Below are positions 59,975 to 64,000 of a DNA stretch of 64,000 nucleotides, one piece after another. The stretch comes from Isoptericola sp. BMS4 (GTDB taxonomy: Bacteria; Actinomycetota; Actinomycetes; Actinomycetales; Cellulomonadaceae). The stretch spans positions 3,158,970-3,222,969 of the forward strand of contig NZ_SIRP01000001.1 in assembly GCF_011634835.1 (NCBI RefSeq), given 5' to 3'. Below the pieces are notes generated by a model, which saw only the letters and a list, made by a program, of their open reading frames with translations, searched no databases and was not told where the DNA came from. Position 1 is the stretch's first letter; the number at the start of each line of letters is the position of its first letter. The position numbers and the translations under genes are program-made.

Positions 59975-61192
59975 ATGATCGGCGCCATGGGTGCGCCCCG
60001 CGGCACGACGGAGCGGCCGGCCACGCGGGCTGCCGGCGACTGGCTGCGCCGCCACCTGCGGCTGCTCGGCGGCGGCGAGGGACGGGTGCCCGGGGTGGAC
60101 GTCGCCCGCGGGATCGCGATCCTCGGCATGTTCACCGCCCACGTCGGGGTCACCTCCGACGACCTCGGCACCCTGCCCGGGTGGCTGTCGATCGCCCACG
60201 GGCGGTCCTCGATCCTGTTCGCCCTCGTCGCCGGGATCTCGGTCGGGATCGTCAGCGGTGGCCCGCGGCCCGTCGGCGGGCCGGCCCTGGTCGCGGTCCG
60301 CACCCGCCTGCTCGTGCGCGCGGCGCTGCTGCTCGCCCTCGTCGCGCTGCTCGACCTGCTGGGCACCCGGGTGGCGCTCATCCTCGGCTTCTACGCCGCC
60401 TACTTCGTCCTCGCGCTGCCGTTCCTGCGCTGGCGCCCGCCCCGGCTGGCGGCGCTGGCCACGGTGATCGCCGTCGTCGGCCCGGCGGCGGCGCACTGGG
60501 GGCCGGAGGTCCTCGCGCGCGCCGGGCTGCGCCTGCCCCGCGACGGCTCGGGCGCCGTCACGGACTTCGTGCTCACCGGGCACTACCCGGCCGTCGTGTG
60601 GATGGCGTACGTGCTGGCGGGGATGGCGATCGGCCGGTGCGACCTGACGTCGCACCGGCTGCGCCGCGGCCTGGTGCTGGGCGGGCTCACCGCCACCGCC
60701 CTCGCCGGCCTGCTCTCGGTGCGTCTCGCGGACGCGGCGGGCGGCGCCGACGCGATCCGCCGGCAGGTCGTCGCGACCTCCAGCGACCTGGCGCCCGACC
60801 CCCACGCCTGGGACGCGCCGTGGCCGACGGGCGCGTTCCTGCTGCTCGCGGGCCCGCACGACGACACCACCTTCGAGGCGGTCGGCTCGGGCGGCTTCGC
60901 GGTCGCCGTCGTCGGGCTGTGTCTCTACGCCGGCCGCGTGGGTCGGTGGGTGCTCGCGCCGCTCGCCGCGACGGGCGCCATGGCGCTGACGGTGTACTCG
61001 CTGCAGATCGTCGCGATCTGGCACTGGGACCTGATCGGTTCCGAGACGAACGGCCCGCTCGCGGTGATGGTGCTGGTCACCCTCGCGGCCACCACCGCGT
61101 GGCGGTTCCTGCTCGGACGCGGGCCGCTCGAACGGCTCGTCAGCCGCGTGGCCGACGGCGCCGCACGGCTCAGAGAGTCGCCGTCCCGCTGA
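59975..61192 (+). CDS. Membrane protein of the DUF418/heparan-alpha-glucosaminide acetyltransferase-like type
   Basis: A 405-residue protein with about 10 helices. GVDVARGIAILGMFTAHVG and HGRSSILFALVAGISVGI match the N-terminal DUF1624/HGSNAT-like region; ATGAMALTVYSLQIVAIWHW matches the C-terminal DUF418 region. Related proteins transfer acyl groups across membranes, but this is unproven. An in-frame ATG at 59987 is an alternative start; neither has a good ribosome binding site. The end overlaps the convergent phzF-like gene by 23 bp. Confidence 0.78.
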   Translation: MIGAMGAPRGTTERPATRAAGDWLRRHLRLLGGGEGRVPGVDVARGIAILGMFTAHVGVTSDDLGTLPGWLSIAHGRSSILFALVAGISVGIVSGGPRPVGGPALVAVRTRLLVRAALLLALVALLDLLGTRVALILGFYAAYFVLALPFLRWRPPRLAALATVIAVVGPAAAHWGPEVLARAGLRLPRDGSGAVTDFVLTGHYPAVVWMAYVLAGMAIGRCDLTSHRLRRGLVLGGLTATALAGLLSVRLADAAGGADAIRRQVVATSSDLAPDPHAWDAPWPTGAFLLLAGPHDDTTFEAVGSGGFAVAVVGLCLYAGRVGRWVLAPLAATGAMALTVYSLQIVAIWHWDLIGSETNGPLAVMVLVTLAATTAWRFLLGRGPLERLVSRVADGAARLRESPSR

Positions 61193-62006
61193 TCGTCGTC
61201 ACCGCGGCGCCGCCCACCCACAGCAGGTCCGCGGCCTCCCGGGCCACGTGGACGCGCCCGCGGCGGCCCATCGCGGTCCCTTGGGACGCGACGTAGCGCG
61301 ACGGCAGGAGGTCGCCGGCGAGCCACTGCCCGATCCCGGCGTTGAGCGACCCCGTGACGGGGTCCTCGGGCACGCCGATCCCCGGCACGAAGGCGCGCAC
61401 CTCGACCGCGGCGTCGGACTCTCCCGGCCCGTACGGGCCGACCACGCCGATCTTGAGGTCGCCGAACGCCGCCATGTCCGGCTCCAGCGCGAGGACCGCC
61501 GCCGCGTCGTCCAGCAGCGCGGCGACCCAGCCTGGCCCGTTGTCCACCCACGCGGCGTCGCCGATCGCGGACACCGGCACCCGCAGCGCGCGGGCGATCC
61601 GCGCGAGGTCCTCGGGCGCCACCGACCCGGAGCGGCGCAGCGGCGGCGCGGCGAACGCGAGGCCGGCGTCGTCGCGACGCACGGTCACCAGGCCGACGCC
61701 GCACTCCTGCACGACGGCGGCCGCGTCGCGCGGCGTCCCGCCGGCCTCCAGCCAGGCGTGCGCGGTGCCGAGCGTGGGGTGACCGGCGAACGGCAGCTCG
61801 CCGCCCGGGGTCCAGATGCGCACCCGGTAGTCGGCCGCCGGGTCGGTGGGGGCGAGCAGGAACGTCGTCTCCGACAGGTTGGTCCACCGGGCGAAGGCGG
61901 CCATCTGCTCGTCGGTGAGGTCGTCGGCGTCGTGCACGACGGCGACCGGGTTGCCCGTGAGCGGGCCGGAGGCGAAGACGTCGACCTGACGGAACGCGTG
62001 CGACAT
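61170..62006 (-). CDS. PhzF-family isomerase-like protein
   Basis: A 278-residue protein of the diaminopimelate-epimerase fold. The acid residue is the Glu in NLSETTFLL; LPFAGHPTLGTAHAWL and GVPEDPVTGSLNAG are the other signatures. PhzF itself isomerises a phenazine precursor, but most homologues act in unknown pathways and no phenazine genes are nearby. TAGAGT ends 7 nt before the ATG at 62006. Confidence 0.87.
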   Translation of the reverse strand: MSHAFRQVDVFASGPLTGNPVAVVHDADDLTDEQMAAFARWTNLSETTFLLAPTDPAADYRVRIWTPGGELPFAGHPTLGTAHAWLEAGGTPRDAAAVVQECGVGLVTVRRDDAGLAFAAPPLRRSGSVAPEDLARIARALRVPVSAIGDAAWVDNGPGWVAALLDDAAAVLALEPDMAAFGDLKIGVVGPYGPGESDAAVEVRAFVPGIGVPEDPVTGSLNAGIGQWLAGDLLPSRYVASQGTAMGRRGRVHVAREAADLLWVGGAAVTTISGTATL

Positions 62007-62013
62007 GCGGCAC

Positions 62014-62019
62014 ACTCTA
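62014..62019 (-). promoter_or_regulatory. -10 hexamer TAGAGT of the phzF-like gene (leaderless)
   Basis: On the minus strand TAGAGT ends 7 nt before the ATG at 62006. Confidence 0.45.
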
Positions 62020-62053
62020 CGGCGGCGCCGGCCGACCGCGGCGGGGGCGCTCG

Positions 62054-62059
62054 TAGGCT
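62054..62059 (+). promoter_or_regulatory. -10 hexamer TAGGCT (leaderless start at 62067)
   Basis: TAGGCT ends 7 nt before the GTG at 62067, favouring that start over an in-frame GTG at 62094. Confidence 0.45.
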
Positions 62060-62066
62060 GGGGGAC

Positions 62067-62993
62067 GTGCCCGCCCCCGCTCCTGGATCCGTCGTGTCGC
62101 CGGTCGTCGTCCCGGCGTCCGAGTGGCACGAGCGTGCCGCCGCGCACGCCGCACGGGCGGACACCCTGACGGCCACGTGGCGCGCGGCCCGCGACCGGGG
62201 CGCCAAGCACGCGATCGAGGACTTCCTCTTCACGTACTACCCCACGCGGGTCGGGACGCTGCGCCGCTGGCATCCGGGCCCGGGCGTCGTCCTCGCCGGC
62301 GCGCCCGAGCGGGCGTCGTGGCGGTGGTACCGCACGGTCGCGACGCCGGACGGCGGCACGGGCGCGGCGCTGGACGTGGCCGCGTTCCTCGCCGAGCGCG
62401 GCGACACCGTGCGGTACGTGCGCGCGCTCGTCGACGCGACGGCGGCCCGCCCCGGCACGTTCGGCTGCTTCGGCCTGCACGAGTGGGCGATGGTCTACCG
62501 CGACGCCGCCGCGGGGCGCGACCACCGCCACCCGCTGCCGCTGCGGCTGGGCGACGCGGGCACGGACGCCGTCGTCGAGGGGCACACGATCGGCTGCAGC
62601 CACTTCGACGCCTACCGGTTCTTCACCCCCGAGGCCCGGGACGCCAACCGGCTGCGCCCCACCCGCGAGCGCCAGCCCGCGATGGAGCAGCCGGGCTGCC
62701 TGCACGCGAACATGGACCTGTACAAGTGGGCGCTGAAGCTGGGCCCCGCCGTGCCCGGCGACCTGCTGCTCGACGCGTTCGAGCTGGCGCGCGAGATCCG
62801 GTGGACCGACATGGCGGCGTCCCCCTACGACGTCTCCTCCTACGGCGTCGAGGCCCTGGCGATCGAGACGCCGGAGGGCAAGGCGGAGTACGTGCGCCGC
62901 CAGCGCGACTACGCCGCGCGCTCGAACGACCTGCGCCACCGTCTGGTGGCCGTCTGCGACGCGCTCACCGGCGACCGCCCGGCCGAGGGCTGA
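62067..62993 (+). CDS. Conserved actinobacterial protein often labelled 3-methyladenine DNA glycosylase
   Basis: A 308-residue cytoplasmic protein. Its conserved stretches are IEDFLFTYYPTRVGTLRRWHPG, FGCFGLHEWAMVY, HFDAYRFFTPEARDANRLRPTRE and WTDMAASPYDVSSYGVEALAIETPEGKAEYV. Relatives in mycobacteria and other actinobacteria carry the name 3-methyladenine DNA glycosylase, but I see no glycosylase motif and regard that label as doubtful. Function is unknown. Confidence 0.7.
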   Translation: MPAPAPGSVVSPVVVPASEWHERAAAHAARADTLTATWRAARDRGAKHAIEDFLFTYYPTRVGTLRRWHPGPGVVLAGAPERASWRWYRTVATPDGGTGAALDVAAFLAERGDTVRYVRALVDATAARPGTFGCFGLHEWAMVYRDAAAGRDHRHPLPLRLGDAGTDAVVEGHTIGCSHFDAYRFFTPEARDANRLRPTRERQPAMEQPGCLHANMDLYKWALKLGPAVPGDLLLDAFELAREIRWTDMAASPYDVSSYGVEALAIETPEGKAEYVRRQRDYAARSNDLRHRLVAVCDALTGDRPAEG

Positions 62994-63035
62994 TCCCCCG
63001 GCCGGGCGGCCGCCGCGTCACCGAGCTGTAGCGCG

Positions 63036-63926
63036 TCAGGCCCCGGCGCGGGCGGCGAGCCCTCGGACGAAGCGCGCGATCTCGTCCGGCCGCTCCTCGG
63101 CCATGAAATGGCCAGCGTCGATCGGCTCATAGGTGAGGTCGGGTGCCCAGGCGCCCCAGAGCCCGGCGGCGTCGAAGCCGAGGCGGGACCCCCAGTCCTG
63201 CGAGATCACGCCGACGGGCATCGCGAGCCGCTCCCCCGCGTCGCGGCTGGCGGCGTCCATGTCCAGGTCGACGCCGGCGGAGGCCCGGTAGTCCGCGACG
63301 ATGGAGTCGACGGCGGCGACCGCGCTGTCGACGTAGTGGCGCCGCACCTCGGGGGTGAACGTGGTGCCGTCGGTGTCCCAGGCGTCGAGGAACGAGCCGA
63401 AGAACTCCTCCGCCACGGCGGCGATCATCCGCTCCGGCAGCCCGGGCGGCTGCGCCATGAGGTACAGGTGCCAGGCGACCTTCGCGTCCACGCCGCGCAG
63501 CACCGCCCAGGTGTCGAGCGTGGGCAGCACGTCGAGGATGCCGAGGTAGCGCACCGCCTCGGGGTGGTCGAGCGCGGTGCGGACGCCGACCAGCGCGCCG
63601 CGGTCGTGCCCGACGAGGCCGAACCGGTCGTGGCCGAGAGCCCGCGCGACCCGCACGACGTCGGCGCCCATGGTCCGCTTGGCGTAGGTGTGCTCGTCGG
63701 TGGCGGCGGGCTTGTCGCTGCGGCCGTAGCCGCGCAGGTCGGGCACGATCACGGTGTGCTCCCGGGCCAGGTCCCGCGCGACATCTCGCCACATGTAGTG
63801 CGTCTGGGGGAAGCCGTGCAGCAGGACGACGGCGGGCCCGTCGCCGCCGACGGCGACGTGCAGCGCGACGTCGTCCTGGCCGGGCAGGCGGTGGGTGGTG
63901 AAGCCGTCGATGGTGGGGACGGTCAT
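63036..63926 (-). CDS. Alpha/beta hydrolase, haloacetate dehalogenase/epoxide hydrolase type
   Basis: A 296-residue hydrolase. The oxyanion segment is LLHGFPQTHYMW, the nucleophile is the Asp in VGHDRGALVG (an Asp, as in dehalogenases and epoxide hydrolases, not Ser) and the base is His in DAGHFMAEE. Compared with fluoroacetate dehalogenases, the second halide-site arginine of HDRGxR is Leu here, so defluorination is unlikely. The ATG at 63926 overlaps the stop of an upstream reading frame (ATGA). Confidence 0.85.
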   Translation of the reverse strand: MTVPTIDGFTTHRLPGQDDVALHVAVGGDGPAVVLLHGFPQTHYMWRDVARDLAREHTVIVPDLRGYGRSDKPAATDEHTYAKRTMGADVVRVARALGHDRFGLVGHDRGALVGVRTALDHPEAVRYLGILDVLPTLDTWAVLRGVDAKVAWHLYLMAQPPGLPERMIAAVAEEFFGSFLDAWDTDGTTFTPEVRRHYVDSAVAAVDSIVADYRASAGVDLDMDAASRDAGERLAMPVGVISQDWGSRLGFDAAGLWGAWAPDLTYEPIDAGHFMAEERPDEIARFVRGLAARAGA

Positions 63927-64000
63927 GAGTCTCCTTCACGGGGGTGGGTGTCGGGGGCGGGGTGCCCGGAGAAGATGCCGGCGGGCGGCCGGGGAGCGCC
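63923..64000 (-). CDS. C-terminal end of an upstream gene (partial)
   Basis: A minus-strand frame open to the window edge ends at a TGA (63923-63925) that overlaps the hydrolase ATG, in the usual coupled ATGA form. The 25 visible residues (ending THPREGDS) are too few to identify. It might encode the regulator of the hydrolase, but that is a guess. Confidence 0.4.
   Translation of the reverse strand, partial: GAPRPPAGIFSGHPAPDTHPREGDS

Noticed and set aside
61170-62006. Phenazine biosynthesis locus
   Set aside because: Only a PhzF-like gene is present; no other phz genes lie nearby and PhzF homologues are widespread outside phenazine pathways.
62067-62993. Functional call as 3-methyladenine DNA glycosylase
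   Set aside because: No helix-hairpin-helix or AAG-type glycosylase motif is visible; the name appears to be a propagated label.

Overview
The window is very GC-rich, uses strongly GC3-biased codons and many GTG starts, and encodes Gram-positive actinobacterial proteins (MarP-type protease, AfsR/SARP-like regulator, AMIN-like and sugar-binding lipoproteins, gltX beside tRNA-Glu/tRNA-Gln, IclR-leuCD). It is a chromosomal segment of an actinomycete. My inference is Micrococcales near Cellulomonadaceae/Promicromonosporaceae (for example Cellulosimicrobium or Isoptericola), resting on gene content only. No phage, IS element, integrase or CRISPR array was found.

Layout. 0-6 kb: end of a PLP decarboxylase, a cystathionine gamma-synthase/lyase, an AMIN-like lipoprotein with an 11-residue Met/His/Asp repeat, then gpsA-plsC-murA on the minus strand. 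6-12.4 kb: two MFS transporters, a MarP-like membrane protease, a DUF4287 protein and a WYL regulator. 12.5-16.5 kb: VOC protein, a frameshifted quinone oxidoreductase with its TetR regulator, a TIGR01777 epimerase and a DUF899 protein. 16.5-25 kb: a large SARP-like ATPase regulator beside a coupled pair of secreted proteins (FG-GAP/VCBS protein and subtilisin). 25-30.8 kb: small membrane proteins, an FAD monooxygenase pair and a DUF1906-SH3 secreted protein whose end was altered by a 41-bp tandem duplication. 30.8-37.5 kb: a decayed accessory patch with a MazEF-type module, a Fic remnant, an intact PL8 polysaccharide lyase, an AbiEi/AbiEii module and a second PL8 remnant. 37.5-45.5 kb: a LacI-controlled carbohydrate locus (ABC importer diverging from LacI, alpha-xylosidase, 2-hydroxyacid dehydrogenase, gluconokinase). 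45.6-64 kb: lpdA, rnhA, an LLM oxidoreductase, leuDC with a divergent IclR regulator, a small membrane peptide and PH-domain protein, two tRNA-Glu and one tRNA-Gln, LysR/YeiH, HAD-gltX, FAH, a methyltransferase, an acyltransferase-like membrane protein, PhzF and an alpha/beta hydrolase.

How it fits together. Two parts of a cluster that is contiguous in many actinobacteria (gltX, tRNAs, IclR, leuCD and then murA-plsC-gpsA) lie on the same strand but are separated here by about 43 kb of mostly accessory genes. A second window-wide theme is leaderless expression: at 15 genes a TANNNT hexamer ends 6-9 nt before the start codon with no clear ribosome binding site. This pattern also fixes several starts. 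No single new system is proven. The best leads are the SARP-like direct repeats in front of the subtilisin operon, the AbiE module bracketed by PL8 sequence, the alpha-xylosidase/ketogluconate-like operon, and the very large perfect hairpins at 19.6 and 48.7 kb.
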